Counted from the first letter of the stretch, positions 23,660 through 32,977 are shown. The stretch: DNA of 64,000 nucleotides from JBAXTZ01 sp037129925 (GCA_037129925.1 JBAXTZ010000014.1:1-64000), one strand, 5' to 3'. Notes: generated by a model not told the origin, from the sequence alone. Program-made: numbers and translations.

Positions 23660-26305
23660 TTATCCAACTAACTCAACTAAGCCGCTATTTCCATCTACCC
23701 GAATAATTTGCCCTTCCCGAATTAGTGTCGTAGCGTTTTCTACACAAGTTACTGCCGGCAATCCATATTCCCGGGCAATTACCGTTCCGTGAGTCATAAG
23801 ACCGCCGATTTCGGTTACCAAGGCGCTTGCCGACATAAATAATGGCGTCCAGCCCGGGTCTGTATAAGGCGCAACCAGAATATCACCAGTTTCTAATTGC
23901 ACCAAATTTGGATCGAACACAATCCGGGCTCGTCCGGTTACCACCCCGCTCGATACCGCCGTACCCGACAAAATATTAGCCGCTGTCTGGTTATTATTTT
24001 TGCTCGGAGCCATGACGATTTCGCCGCTCTCGGTCATGACCCGGGGCGGTCGGATGCGTTCGAAGTTTTGCTGCCCGGCTTTTCGAGTTGCGATGGTGTT
24101 TGCCAACCGCTCATTGTCGTTGGTTTTAAGAGCGACCGCTAACTCAGCGAGCGACAGCAAAAAAACGTCGGTCTTATTCTGAATTACATTTGTCGCTGCC
24201 AAATTTTCACCGACCGTTAATAGTTTTTTACGATAAATATCAAACAACGTCATCATCAGATATTTCGGATACTCGCGCAACCCAAAGGTATTCCTATATA
24301 TTTCCAATAAATGCTGCAACGCTTTGGCTTTTAACCGGCCAAAGCGTTTTTGTTTTAATCCCGTTATCAATTCGGCAATATAGTTTTCCGCATTGAATTT
24401 GCCTTCACGAAAACGAGTTTGATGCTGATTGACCGAGTTACAACGAATGTGATTGCAAATCGGCGCGGCGATAATCAGTGAATGTTCCCGCCAGCGCGGG
24501 TTGGCAATGTCGACCTCGCCTGAACAGCGCATGCCGTATTTTTCCAGAAACAGGTTGAGCGCTGCCACAAACTTACCGTCTTGCACAACCAACCGGCGAA
24601 TAATTGCTGCGACTGTTTCCGGTTCCAAATCCATACCTGATTTAATATTTTCCCGCACCATTTCCGCTAAATCAGCCAGCGCCAGCCCCATCTCGACCGA
24701 AACATCATTCGGCACAGCCTTGGTTAATACATTGAAATCTACTTTAACAGCGCTCCACCGCCGCATCAGAAAACTGATGCATTTTTCCGACACTACGCCT
24801 AAAGTCACTAAATACGCCAAATTAATAGCTTCAAACCGCCCCGCTGATTGCTGGATCAACTCGATAGCGTGTGCGTCATTAGTCGCCATTGCCAACTCTT
24901 TGGACAATAACGCCGAAACTTGCTTTCGATAGCAATCAGCACGTCCAAAAATCGATCCCGAATTGGATTGCAAAATACTCAACCCAGCACGACCGGCTAT
25001 CGGCAACACAACTTTAGCCCAACGCAACACTATCGACAACTTCGAACGCCCTGATTGCAAGAACCGTTCCCGCACACAAGCTGCAGCTACCGCCGCGCCC
25101 ATTCGGGAATCTAGCAAGGTAATTACTTTCGGCAACAGTTTACGCAATCGCTTAAAATACAGCACCTCGGTGCCGTCAATATATAATCGCCCGGCTAAAG
25201 GCAGCATATAAGCGCTCTCGGAAGTCAGGCTGTTTTTTCCAATCGGAAACATCGTCCGCCATACTGAACAGCCCAGCGGCGAAATCGGCTTGGTCATCAT
25301 TTGCCAGTGCGCGTAGGAAAACAAAATACGCGGGCGGTCGTCAGCGAACTGCCCGATTGGAAACAAAGTAGTTATCGGACGACTTTGCACAATGTAAAAT
25401 TCACCTTGGCGCCAGCACCATTCAATATCCTGCTCGTTTGAAAAAACTTCGCGTATAGATATTCCGAGCGTCGCCAGTTTAACAATTTCGCAATCTGGCA
25501 ACACTTGACTGCTCTGTTTTTCCAAAATAACTTCTTCATAGTCAACCCCGCCATCGTCACGAACATTGGCGAAAACATGTTTTGCGACTATCCGCTTATC
25601 GCAGAGTTCACCGCGTACCACCCGATAATGATCGGCGTTGCCAATCCCGGACACTATCGATTCGCCCAACCCAAAATTAGCGTCAATGCAGATAGCTTCG
25701 TGATCATTATTCACCGGATCGGCCGTAAACATCACTCCTGACGCATCGGCTAACACCAGTTTTTGCACCACCACGGCGATTGCCGTTTGCGCGTGATCAA
25801 ACCGGTTGTTTATCCGATACGTAATCGCCCGTTCTGAAAATAACGATAACCAACAATCACGCAACGCCTTGAGCAACCCTGCTTCGCCGGTGACGTTTAG
25901 ATAGGTTTCATAAATTCCGGCAAACGAGGCATCGGCAGAATCTTCATCAGCAGCGCTCGAACGAACTGCATAAGCATCATTTACGCCATGTTTTCCGAGT
26001 TTGGCAAGTATCTGTGTGACCAAAATATTCGGCAATGGCAGCGTTTGTAAGTACGCGCATATTTCTAAACTTAGAGCCGCGATTAGCGCTTGATCAGCGC
26101 TGCTAATTTTCGCCAAAACAGCAAAGTATTCGGTCATTTTTTCGGCGGAGCTAATGAATTCACGAAACGCTGTTGTAGTTATGCAAAAACCCGGCGGCAC
26201 ATTGAAGCCGGCCGCAATCAGCGCGTGCAAATTGGCTGCCTTGCCGCCAACATTGGCGACGTCGCTACAAGCAGCGTCCTTCAGCGCCAATGCGTATCTT
26301 TTCAT
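23660..26305 (-). CDS. PEP-utilising / rifampicin-phosphotransferase-like ATP-dikinase
   Basis: 881 residues. N-terminal ATP-binding PPDK domain (GGKAANLHALIAAGFNVPPGF, YAVRSSAADEDSADASFAGIYETYL-type stretch, then EQDIEWCW and VQSRPITTL near residue 310), a long middle region, and a C-terminal swivelling His domain with GGLMTHGTVIAREYGLPAV (His about 839). PEP synthase has the His domain in the middle and a PEP barrel at the end; here no barrel follows, as in rifampicin phosphotransferase (RPH). RPH-like enzymes transfer the ATP beta-phosphate to a small-molecule acceptor, so the substrate is unknown. Its ATG overlaps the stop of the GH13 gene (ATGA), implying coupled translation. Confidence 0.8.
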   Translation of the reverse strand: MKRYALALKDAACSDVANVGGKAANLHALIAAGFNVPPGFCITTTAFREFISSAEKMTEYFAVLAKISSADQALIAALSLEICAYLQTLPLPNILVTQILAKLGKHGVNDAYAVRSSAADEDSADASFAGIYETYLNVTGEAGLLKALRDCWLSLFSERAITYRINNRFDHAQTAIAVVVQKLVLADASGVMFTADPVNNDHEAICIDANFGLGESIVSGIGNADHYRVVRGELCDKRIVAKHVFANVRDDGGVDYEEVILEKQSSQVLPDCEIVKLATLGISIREVFSNEQDIEWCWRQGEFYIVQSRPITTLFPIGQFADDRPRILFSYAHWQMMTKPISPLGCSVWRTMFPIGKNSLTSESAYMLPLAGRLYIDGTEVLYFKRLRKLLPKVITLLDSRMGAAVAAACVRERFLQSGRSKLSIVLRWAKVVLPIAGRAGLSILQSNSGSIFGRADCYRKQVSALLSKELAMATNDAHAIELIQQSAGRFEAINLAYLVTLGVVSEKCISFLMRRWSAVKVDFNVLTKAVPNDVSVEMGLALADLAEMVRENIKSGMDLEPETVAAIIRRLVVQDGKFVAALNLFLEKYGMRCSGEVDIANPRWREHSLIIAAPICNHIRCNSVNQHQTRFREGKFNAENYIAELITGLKQKRFGRLKAKALQHLLEIYRNTFGLREYPKYLMMTLFDIYRKKLLTVGENLAATNVIQNKTDVFLLSLAELAVALKTNDNERLANTIATRKAGQQNFERIRPPRVMTESGEIVMAPSKNNNQTAANILSGTAVSSGVVTGRARIVFDPNLVQLETGDILVAPYTDPGWTPLFMSASALVTEIGGLMTHGTVIAREYGLPAVTCVENATTLIREGQIIRVDGNSGLVELVG

Positions 26306-27921
26306 TGTTCCACATCAGCGCCGGTGATTTCGACGAGCATCAGCGCTTCGAAGGGACGCAGTTGAAGCTTGCCATTAGCAAATATTGGCTCAGCATAATT
26401 TGCCGCCAAAATACTCTTGCCATAAATATCCAGGGCTAATTCCACCGAAGGTTGATAAAAATTGCAGATAACCGTCAGCTTAGTGGGTCCGTGTGTCCGT
26501 TCGTAGGCAAAAACCGCCGGATGATCGGGAAATATCAGCTTATAATCACCATTGACAATTACCTCGTGTTCACGGCGTAATTTTATCAACTTTTGATAAT
26601 AGTGAAAGACGCTGTTGGCCTCGACAATGCTCTCGGCAACATTAATCTCCGGATAATTCGGATTGACCGCCAGCCACGGCGTACCGGTCGAAAATCCGGC
26701 GTTAGCTGTGGCATCCCACTGCATCGGCGTACGGGCATTGTCCCGTCCCTTGGCATAGATTCCGGCCATTATTTTCGCCATCGACCAACCGGCAGCTTGC
26801 TTTTCTTTGACCATATTTTTGGTTTCGATATCCGCGTATTCATCTAGCTCAAATTTCACATTGGTCATACCAAGCTCCTCGCCCTGATAGATATACGGTG
26901 TGCCTTGCAAACCATGCAATAGTGTTGCCAGCATTTTGGCGCTGACCACCCGGTATTCGTTGTCATCGCCAAATCGCGACACAATCCGCGGCTGATCATG
27001 ATTTGACCAAAACAGCGAGTTCCAACCATTATTGTGCAATGCAATCTGCCACTTGGAAAAGACAGCTTTCAATTCGCTCAGTTGCAATTGGCACAGTTCC
27101 CACTTACCTTCACCTGCAACTTCGTCTAATGCCACAAACTCAAAACCAAACACCATCGACAATTCCCGGCGCGACGCTGCTGAAAACAACCAAGCGCTGT
27201 CGGCGGTAGCCAGCGGTGTCTCACCGACGGTCAAAACATCCCGTCCGGCGAAACAAGCGCTATTCATTTCCTGCAAGAATCGATGAGTTTTGGCTAAATC
27301 TACCCGTTCTTCTAATGGCAGCTTACCAACTAAATCAATAACATCCAGTCGAAAACCGTCTAAGCCTTTATCCAGCCACCAGTTTATCATCGCGTAAATT
27401 TCTCCACGCATTTTTGCATTATCCCAGTTCAAATCCGGCTGACGTTTGGAAAATTGGTGAAAATAGTATTGTTGTGCTTGAGTACTGTATTCCCAAGCGC
27501 TACCGCTAAAAAAGCTTTGTTGCGCGGTTGCGATTGTATCTGAAAAAATGTAATAATCGCGATATGGCGAATTCACGTCACTGACCGCACTCTTAAACCA
27601 GACGTGTTCATCGCTGGTATGATTGACTACCAAATCCATAATCAATTTCATACCACGAACATGAACCTCACGCAATAATTCTTCCAAATCCGCCAAAGTG
27701 CCAAACTGCGGGTTGACAGCATAGTAATCGGAAATATCATAGCCGTTATCGTCTAGCGGCGACGCGTATACAGGTGTCAGCCAAATCACATCGATTCCCA
27801 GTAACTTCAAATAATCTAACTTGTTAATAATGCCGCGAATATCGCCCATACCATCATTATTGCTATCGCAAAAAGACATCGGATACACCTGATAGGCAAC
27901 CGATCGTTTCCACCATTCCAT
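26302..27921 (-). CDS. GH13 alpha-glucosidase (oligo-1,6-glucosidase / trehalose-6-P hydrolase type)
   Basis: 539 residues, cytoplasmic, no signal peptide. Catalytic residues are visible: nucleophile Asp193 in GFRLDVID, acid Glu234 in VGET, Asp309 in SNHDQPR. Also DLVVNHTSDEH and GTPYIYQGEELGMTN, typical of GH13 oligoglucosidases and TreC-like enzymes. Substrate (isomaltose, maltose, trehalose-6-P, sucrose) is not decidable. It overlaps the RPH-like gene by 4 bases, so its product and that enzyme are probably made together. Confidence 0.88.
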   Translation of the reverse strand: MEWWKRSVAYQVYPMSFCDSNNDGMGDIRGIINKLDYLKLLGIDVIWLTPVYASPLDDNGYDISDYYAVNPQFGTLADLEELLREVHVRGMKLIMDLVVNHTSDEHVWFKSAVSDVNSPYRDYYIFSDTIATAQQSFFSGSAWEYSTQAQQYYFHQFSKRQPDLNWDNAKMRGEIYAMINWWLDKGLDGFRLDVIDLVGKLPLEERVDLAKTHRFLQEMNSACFAGRDVLTVGETPLATADSAWLFSAASRRELSMVFGFEFVALDEVAGEGKWELCQLQLSELKAVFSKWQIALHNNGWNSLFWSNHDQPRIVSRFGDDNEYRVVSAKMLATLLHGLQGTPYIYQGEELGMTNVKFELDEYADIETKNMVKEKQAAGWSMAKIMAGIYAKGRDNARTPMQWDATANAGFSTGTPWLAVNPNYPEINVAESIVEANSVFHYYQKLIKLRREHEVIVNGDYKLIFPDHPAVFAYERTHGPTKLTVICNFYQPSVELALDIYGKSILAANYAEPIFANGKLQLRPFEALMLVEITGADVEQ

Positions 27922-27961
27922 ATTTCACACTCCGAAAAGTTTTTTATTCACTGCATTTTCA

Positions 27962-28061
27962 GCTCTTACCAAATTTCACTACTGCGCCCTTGTACTACAA
28001 CAATTTTTCACTACAACAACATTTCACCATTCGCTATTAACTTTTCACCACTTCGCCCTCC
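27962..28061. repeat. Heptad-period array (TTCACCA type)
   Basis: ttcacca, ttcgcta, ttaactt, ttcacca at 7-base spacing in the right half; the left half is more degenerate. It fills most of the divergent gap between the GH13 gene and the membrane-protein gene. Confidence 0.65.
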
Positions 28062-28113
28062 TAATATTCGACAAAAAGCCAGGTAATTCCTGCTCAATTT
28101 TCGGAAACAATAT

Positions 28114-28142
28114 TTGTTTTTTAGTTCATACAATGTTAAAAT
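28114..28142 (+). promoter_or_regulatory. Promoter for the 166-residue membrane protein
   Basis: TTGTTT (28114-28119), 17-base spacer, TAAAAT (28137-28142), about 48 bases before ATG at 28191. Confidence 0.55.
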
Positions 28143-28190
28143 GCCTATACAATAATTTTTAGCAATAGCGTATTTTTTTCGGAGGCAACC

Positions 28191-28691
28191 ATGATTCCTG
28201 TTTTACTGCTGGCGCTAGGTATCGTTCTGAGCATGTTACATTTTTTCTTGGCCAAATCCAATAAATCGCGTCAGCGCAAACCCTGTTTTACAGTTTTTTT
28301 CTACAAATACTGGCTGGTTTTCGCAGTCGGCAGCGCCGGAATCTACTATGGCCTTGAGCGAATGTACTACGCATATCAGTTGGCAACGGCCTTTCATACG
28401 CCGCTATCAGCTTCGCTACAAAATGAACTTGGACTATACTGCCTCGTTCTGGGAATTATCGGACTATTAGCACCGTTTACCAGCCGTAGTTTTCGCCTCG
28501 CCATCATTATCAATTATTCATTAATTACGCTGAGCATCGCGGTCTTGCAACTAGTCGAACTTATTCCCAACGAAAATTATTCAATCACGACCCTTTTGCC
28601 CGTTTCTTACAGTTTTATCGCGCCGCTAGTTTTGATTGCCCTGTTCTTTATTGCTGACAAAAAACAACAAAAAGGCTCCTTCAAATTTTGA
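28191..28691 (+). CDS. Four-helix integral membrane protein of unknown function
   Basis: 166 residues with four hydrophobic segments (about 1-18, 38-58, 85-105, 112-132 and a last one near 140-157). Charged SNKSRQRK loop after the first. Not recognised with confidence; it resembles small uncharacterised inner-membrane families. GGAGG lies before ATG. It has its own promoter and its stop codon is inside the terminator hairpin that also serves the converging gene. Confidence 0.7.
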   Translation: MIPVLLLALGIVLSMLHFFLAKSNKSRQRKPCFTVFFYKYWLVFAVGSAGIYYGLERMYYAYQLATAFHTPLSASLQNELGLYCLVLGIIGLLAPFTSRSFRLAIIINYSLITLSIAVLQLVELIPNENYSITTLLPVSYSFIAPLVLIALFFIADKKQQKGSFKF

Positions 28692-28709
28692 AGGAGCCTC
28701 GTTTTTTTT
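28673..28709 (+). terminator. Bidirectional terminator
   Basis: AGGCTCCTTC (28673-28682) pairs with GAAGGAGCCT (28690-28699); eight T follow at 28702-28709 and an A-rich tract precedes, so it can stop both converging genes. Confidence 0.92.
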
Positions 28710-29478
28710 AGAACCGGTAAGATATTCCAATCGTCGGTTGGGTTGAAGTAATAGAACCGTTTAAGTTGCTGTTAATCGAGTTGAGGTTGAAACTTCGATA
28801 GTCTAAACCAATGTTAAAATCAAACTGCGGCGCTAATACAAAGCCCACACCCACTCCTAGTCCCCAATGCGAGGTGCCAAGGTCGCCGTTCGCGTAAAAA
28901 TTCGTGGTATCGTTAATCGGCGTGACTAGTTGTAGTCCACCTACAAACCCGCCGCCAATCAAACTGAATTGCGCAATATTGCCACTAGAGTAATTGCCAT
29001 AGTAATTATCCCAGTTATTGCTACTAAAAATTGTCCCCAATACTGGAACATCAAAGCCAATTAGCACGGTTAGCGACACCGGACTTCTGTCTAGCGTCAG
29101 CGCTTGATACATAAAATCGAATTCGGTATCGGACACATAGCCCGTTGCCGTAAAGCCGCTTCCATCTGGCAATTGCGGACTATTGTAAGTGCTACCATTA
29201 AACATAAGCGTTTTCAAACGCAAGGCCATATTGCTACTCAGACCGACAGTAACACCGAGATTGCCGACACCGCCACTGCCACTGCCAAACTGTTGGTTGA
29301 TGGCCCACTCAACTGGATGGGCATCAATATCGCCATTTACGCCGCTGGTACCGTCACTAGCCCAGCCTAAACTTAAATCAATCTGCGTTTTTCCTAATGA
29401 GTAATCGGTAAGCGGTGTTGCCGATGCCACCCCGGCAACTGCGAAACACAGGCATAGTACTAACAAGATTTTTTTCAT
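28708..29478 (-). CDS. Outer-membrane beta-barrel protein
   Basis: 256 residues from ATG at 29478 (GAGGAGA upstream). Signal peptide MKKILLVLCLCFAVAGVASA. The mature part alternates polar and aromatic residues in repeated strands (IDLSLGWASDG, MALRLKTLMF, FNIGLDYRSFNL) and ends IGISYRF; a terminal Phe is the usual barrel-insertion signal. Role unknown, perhaps a small porin. This is one of the signs that the cell has an outer membrane. Confidence 0.72.
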   Translation of the reverse strand: MKKILLVLCLCFAVAGVASATPLTDYSLGKTQIDLSLGWASDGTSGVNGDIDAHPVEWAINQQFGSGSGGVGNLGVTVGLSSNMALRLKTLMFNGSTYNSPQLPDGSGFTATGYVSDTEFDFMYQALTLDRSPVSLTVLIGFDVPVLGTIFSSNNWDNYYGNYSSGNIAQFSLIGGGFVGGLQLVTPINDTTNFYANGDLGTSHWGLGVGVGFVLAPQFDFNIGLDYRSFNLNSINSNLNGSITSTQPTIGISYRF

Positions 29479-29544
29479 ATTTCTTCTCCTCGATAAAATT
29501 TCCCTAGCATAGATTACCATCATTGCCCCGTTCTGTAAAGCAAA

Positions 29545-30732
29545 TTAGCGTTTTGGTAGCACAAAGCTATTTACAAATAGCAGCATTAACGCGATACAAA
29601 CCGATGCCGCGCAAATTGCAATCAGCGAATATACACCGTAAAATTCTACGACCAAGCCGCCGAAAATGCCGCCGATAATTACCGCGAGGTTTAAGTAAAT
29701 CGCCTCGCCGACAGTGAACGCCATCGTCTTGAGATGGGTTGGCGCGACAAGAAAAATATAATTGCGCACCGAGGTCAGCAACAATCCAAATGCCAACCCC
29801 TGCAAAATCGAGCTGAACATTACTACCGTCGCCGTTCTAAAGTAGAAAATCAACGCGAACCTCAACAGATATAGCGCCATCGCGACCATTATTATCCGCT
29901 TTTGTGGAAACCGCTTCAACAACCAAACCGACAGAAACATCGACGGCAATTCGCTGCCGGCATCGAGTAGATAGGTCCAGCCTAGGTTGATAACATCGCC
30001 GCCGGCAGTTTTCATAATCAAGCCCAGATAATTATAGGCGGTCTGCAACCCGAAAAATTGAAAAAACAATACTAACACGATGAAGAGATAGGCGCGGTCG
30101 TTTAGCAATTCGCGCGCCGCCCTCCACGGCGTTATCTTATCTTGCGCTGTTTCAGGAATAATCGCCGACCGTAACGACACGTCATCGATAAATATCACGG
30201 TGACCATCATCAACAGCGCCGCTGCTACCCCCTCGTAATACATAATATTCCAGCCGAACCAACTAATCAGATAGGCAGTCGCACACGCCGTAAGCGACCA
30301 ACCAAGCGAGCCAAATGCCCGCACTGTGCCAAACTTTGTCTCCTGACCGGACTTGCTTAAGTGTTTTAACAGCCATGAATCGACCATCGGCGACATCGGC
30401 GGTAGCAAAAATCCCAGCGCCGCCATCGCAATATACAACGTTACCACGCTGTTGTTATAGGGAAAGGTACCGACTACCGCGCAGGCCAGAATCGCTGCCA
30501 GCAAAAACGCTTTTTTTATCGAATCAAACTTGTCGCACAAGTAACCCCAAAAGGACTGTCCGAACATCGTAGCAATAGTGAACAACGACATCATAACACC
30601 AATAGTTGAAGGGGAAATATGTTTGCCGCTTTCAAAAAACAACACATAATAACAATTGAACGATGCCGAAAACGTCCAATACAAAAACACCGCTACCCGG
30701 AACTTGTTCAGGAGTGCTTTGAGTGGCTGCAT
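29545..30732 (-). CDS. MFS transporter (MFS_1-like, sugar/nucleoside:H+ symporter type)
   Basis: 395 residues from ATG at 30732 with AGAGGCGG 7 bases upstream; an in-frame GTG at 30765 is less likely. About twelve membrane segments. FWGYLCDKFDSIKKAFL matches the conserved loop 2-3 motif, and MSPMVDSWLL with KFGTVRAFGSLGWSL resembles the LacY/NupG-like MFS_1_like group. Substrate unknown. It follows the haem-membrane-protein gene across a terminator, so it is probably a separate transcript. Confidence 0.78.
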   Translation of the reverse strand: MQPLKALLNKFRVAVFLYWTFSASFNCYYVLFFESGKHISPSTIGVMMSLFTIATMFGQSFWGYLCDKFDSIKKAFLLAAILACAVVGTFPYNNSVVTLYIAMAALGFLLPPMSPMVDSWLLKHLSKSGQETKFGTVRAFGSLGWSLTACATAYLISWFGWNIMYYEGVAAALLMMVTVIFIDDVSLRSAIIPETAQDKITPWRAARELLNDRAYLFIVLVLFFQFFGLQTAYNYLGLIMKTAGGDVINLGWTYLLDAGSELPSMFLSVWLLKRFPQKRIIMVAMALYLLRFALIFYFRTATVVMFSSILQGLAFGLLLTSVRNYIFLVAPTHLKTMAFTVGEAIYLNLAVIIGGIFGGLVVEFYGVYSLIAICAASVCIALMLLFVNSFVLPKR

Positions 30733-30772
30733 ATAATATCCGCCTCTAAATAATCTTGTTTTCACGCTAATG

Positions 30773-30795
30773 AAAAAAACTCCGGTTCCCCAGAG
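30773..30795 (-). terminator. Probable terminator of the desulforedoxin-nitroreductase operon
   Basis: Minus strand: CTCTGG, loop GGAA, CCGGAG (one wobble), then seven T. The stem is short but the tail is good. Confidence 0.6.
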
Positions 30796-30831
30796 CCTCT
30801 ATCAATTCATTATGCCAACAACTAATGTCGC

Positions 30832-31212
30832 TTAGATAACTTGTAATAATTTTTTGATAACCAAGTGTACGACAACCGCTACTATAAGCAACACCATCGC
30901 AACCCGATGCAACATTCGAAAATTTTTATTACGCGGATTGAGCTTTATGCCAAACCCAATAACCGACATGCCGGCTAATATTGCCAAAGCCGCGTAGCCG
31001 CTGTAGGCGCGAGCTGACAAAACCGGATATTTATACAGCAACGCGTGACCAATTCCAGCGCATAGCGCCAAAATGCCGGCGTAATGATGATATTTTCTAA
31101 GAACCACCAGATACGGCACCACTCGATTGTCCCGGCGCGCATAGCTGCGCACAACATAATAACCGCCACTCACGATCAACAATCCGAGTGTCAGCGAACC
31201 TAAAAAACTCAT
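30832..31212 (-). CDS. Four-helix membrane protein with paired histidines (predicted b-type haem)
   Basis: 126 residues with four hydrophobic segments. Histidines sit at helix positions that could hold haem: RKYHHYAGILALCAGIGHALLY-type pairing on helix 2 and LHRVAMV...VVVHLVIKK on helix 4. Cytochrome b561/ferric-reductase-like proteins use such pairs. I infer electron transfer across the membrane. It follows the nitroreductase by 19 bases, suggesting that the three-gene operon forms a small redox unit. Confidence 0.55.
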   Translation of the reverse strand: MSFLGSLTLGLLIVSGGYYVVRSYARRDNRVVPYLVVLRKYHHYAGILALCAGIGHALLYKYPVLSARAYSGYAALAILAGMSVIGFGIKLNPRNKNFRMLHRVAMVLLIVAVVVHLVIKKLLQVI

Positions 31213-31231
31213 GTTTTACTCCTGCAATTAT

Positions 31232-31831
31232 TCAACGATAAATTTTGACCCGTTCATTCAACGGCAAAAATGTTTTTTCACCGGCGGGTGCTGTCGGCTT
31301 GCCAAACGGCATCTGCGCGGTCAATTTCCAACTGCGCGGCACATCCCAACGACTATACATTCCCTCGTCGACAAGCGGCGAGTAATGTTGCAACGACGCA
31401 CCCAAGCCCTCGGCTTCCAATGCTGCCCAAACAACAAACTGTAACATCCCCGAAGCCTGCCCGGACCAGATTGGAAAGTTAACTGCATAGCCGGGAAATT
31501 GCGTTTGCAAGTTTTCGACCACTGACATATCTTCAAAGAAGAGCACGGTGCCATACCCGGCAGCAAAAGAGTTTATTTTCTCCTCGGTCGGAGCAAATTT
31601 CTCCGCCGGCACGATTGCTCGCAACGCCGCCATCGCGATTGACCAAAAAGCATCATGCTCAGCACCAAACAACACCAGAACACGCGAATTTTGCGAATTA
31701 AACGCCGACGGGGTATGTTTGAGCGCCGATTCAACAATTTCAACAACCATCGGCTCGGGAACTATTTTTTCATTGCTTATCCCATAATAAGTCCGGCGGT
31801 TGGCTACCGCCTGCAAAAACGATTTTGACAT
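31232..31831 (-). CDS. Nitroreductase-family FMN oxidoreductase
   Basis: 199 residues. NRRTYYGISNEK near the front (FMN phosphate Arg), PSAFNSQNSRVLVLFG and the segment LGASLQHYSP match the family, which reduces nitro compounds, quinones or enones with NAD(P)H. GGGAGGA precedes ATG at 31831. Upstream lies the desulforedoxin gene (9 bases away), downstream a probable haem membrane protein. Confidence 0.85.
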   Translation of the reverse strand: MSKSFLQAVANRRTYYGISNEKIVPEPMVVEIVESALKHTPSAFNSQNSRVLVLFGAEHDAFWSIAMAALRAIVPAEKFAPTEEKINSFAAGYGTVLFFEDMSVVENLQTQFPGYAVNFPIWSGQASGMLQFVVWAALEAEGLGASLQHYSPLVDEGMYSRWDVPRSWKLTAQMPFGKPTAPAGEKTFLPLNERVKIYR

Positions 31832-31840
31832 ATGTCCTCC

Positions 31841-31957
31841 CTACTTTTTGGTCATTGGTTGACCGCAACAAACCAATTCGGGACTACCACCGGCCACTGT
31901 AATAACTGCTTCATTACCACACAGTTCGCATTTAAAAACTTGACCAACTTTTGCCAT
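31841..31957 (-). CDS. Desulforedoxin (38 residues)
   Basis: A 38-codon ORF with GGAGG 5 bases before ATG. The protein begins MAKVGQVFKCELCGNEAV and ends VCCGQPMTKK: four cysteines in the CxxC...CC pattern of desulforedoxin, the small FeS4 domain also found at the front of desulfoferrodoxin. It is a stand-alone domain here, without the superoxide-reducing centre. Probable electron carrier for the nitroreductase or haem protein in the same operon. Confidence 0.9.
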   Translation of the reverse strand: MAKVGQVFKCELCGNEAVITVAGGSPELVCCGQPMTKK

Positions 31958-31986
31958 AGCAACCTCCATAAATTAAATATAACTAC

Positions 31987-32014
31987 ATTGTAGCACTTTG
32001 CACAGTTTTGTTAA
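31987..32014 (-). promoter_or_regulatory. Promoter of the desulforedoxin operon
   Basis: Minus strand TTAACA (32014-32009), 16-base spacer, TACAAT (31992-31987), 30 bases before the start codon. Confidence 0.6.
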
Positions 32015-32029
32015 ACAATAATGTAGAAT

Positions 32030-32058
32030 TTGATTTTCCTCCAACTGCAGGCTATAAT
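32030..32058 (+). promoter_or_regulatory. Promoter of the first pilin gene
   Basis: TTGATT (32030-32035), 17-base spacer, perfect TATAAT (32053-32058). Confidence 0.75.
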
Positions 32059-32106
32059 TTGTTGCAGACAAAGTAGCGCTGGGTATCGGTAACTGTGGGT
32101 AATCAT

Positions 32107-32871
32107 ATGCAAACTAAAGTACATCCTAGAAGCTCGGCAGGTTTTTCTTTTATTGAACTGATGGTAGTATTGGGGATTATTGCCATTTTGGCAATAATCG
32201 TATTTCCACTGTTCAAAAACATGCGTGAGGAATCGACGAGAAATTCCTGCTTAGCCAACCAACGAATTGTTGATGAGTCATATTCGATATATTTGACCAA
32301 GGGCGGAACTTATAACCCGGTCAACACCGCCGACGTGAATTTTCTCGTGCAAGCCGGCTTACTAGTCAACGCCCCCATCTGCAAGGACAACGGAATCTAC
32401 AGCTGGTCGTTAGATGCCAATAACTATCCGCGAATAAATTGTAGCGTTCACGGCAGCGACTCCCCGGTAATCGTAGCGCCGCTAACACCGCTCGGTTCAA
32501 CTCTACCAGAGATTTCCGGAGCGATGGTACAACTAATTGATTCTTACTATACCGCCAACGGGCGATATCCGCGCACTTGGGCGCCGTACACATATACGGA
32601 TATCGGGCTAAACGCAGCCGACTGGCAGGCTCCGGTCAATCATATTATTTTCAGCCCCGGCGGCAACAGAATTAATATTAAGCCGGAAAGCGGTTATCAA
32701 TTTTTGGTCACCGACATCAACGGCAATAGCAAAAAGCTCACTGACACTTCGAATTGGAGTTTAGTTTATAGCATCACCGACCGCAATTGGTATTACAAGG
32801 CCATTCCTCCCTCCGTTGACCCAACTGCTACGCAGTTAGAAATATCTACGCTCCAAATCCAAAAAAGATGA
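32107..32871 (+). CDS. Type IV pilin/pseudopilin with T2SS-like C terminus
   Basis: 254 residues from ATG at 32107 (a GTG at 32095 is in frame; neither has a strong ribosome site). A short basic leader ends in a prepilin-peptidase site, G before FSFIELMVVLGIIAI, followed by the hydrophobic helix. Residues to about 110 are nearly the same as in the next gene (KGGxYNPVNT, AGLLVN, PICKD, YSW). The C-terminal part (about 115-254) has YYTANGRYPRTW, WYYKAIPP and a strand-rich pattern seen in uncharacterised pilin-like proteins. Assembled at the inner membrane as pilus or pseudopilus subunit. Confidence 0.82.
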   Translation: MQTKVHPRSSAGFSFIELMVVLGIIAILAIIVFPLFKNMREESTRNSCLANQRIVDESYSIYLTKGGTYNPVNTADVNFLVQAGLLVNAPICKDNGIYSWSLDANNYPRINCSVHGSDSPVIVAPLTPLGSTLPEISGAMVQLIDSYYTANGRYPRTWAPYTYTDIGLNAADWQAPVNHIIFSPGGNRINIKPESGYQFLVTDINGNSKKLTDTSNWSLVYSITDRNWYYKAIPPSVDPTATQLEISTLQIQKR

Positions 32872-32909
32872 TTTGAATCGGCTCGGGTTGAGCATCTACG
32901 AGTGTTTTT

Positions 32910-32938
32910 TTACAATTATATCCATTGCATGCTATAAT
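32910..32938 (+). promoter_or_regulatory. Promoter of the second pilin gene
   Basis: TTACAA (32910-32915), 17-base spacer, TATAAT (32933-32938). Each pilin has its own promoter. Confidence 0.7.
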
Positions 32939-32977
32939 TGATATTGAATTTGTGACTACTCTATTGCAGGTGAATTT

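Noticed and set aside
23660..26305. Plain phosphoenolpyruvate synthase
   Set aside because: The His domain is at the C-terminus and no PEP/pyruvate barrel follows, so the PpsA layout is missing.
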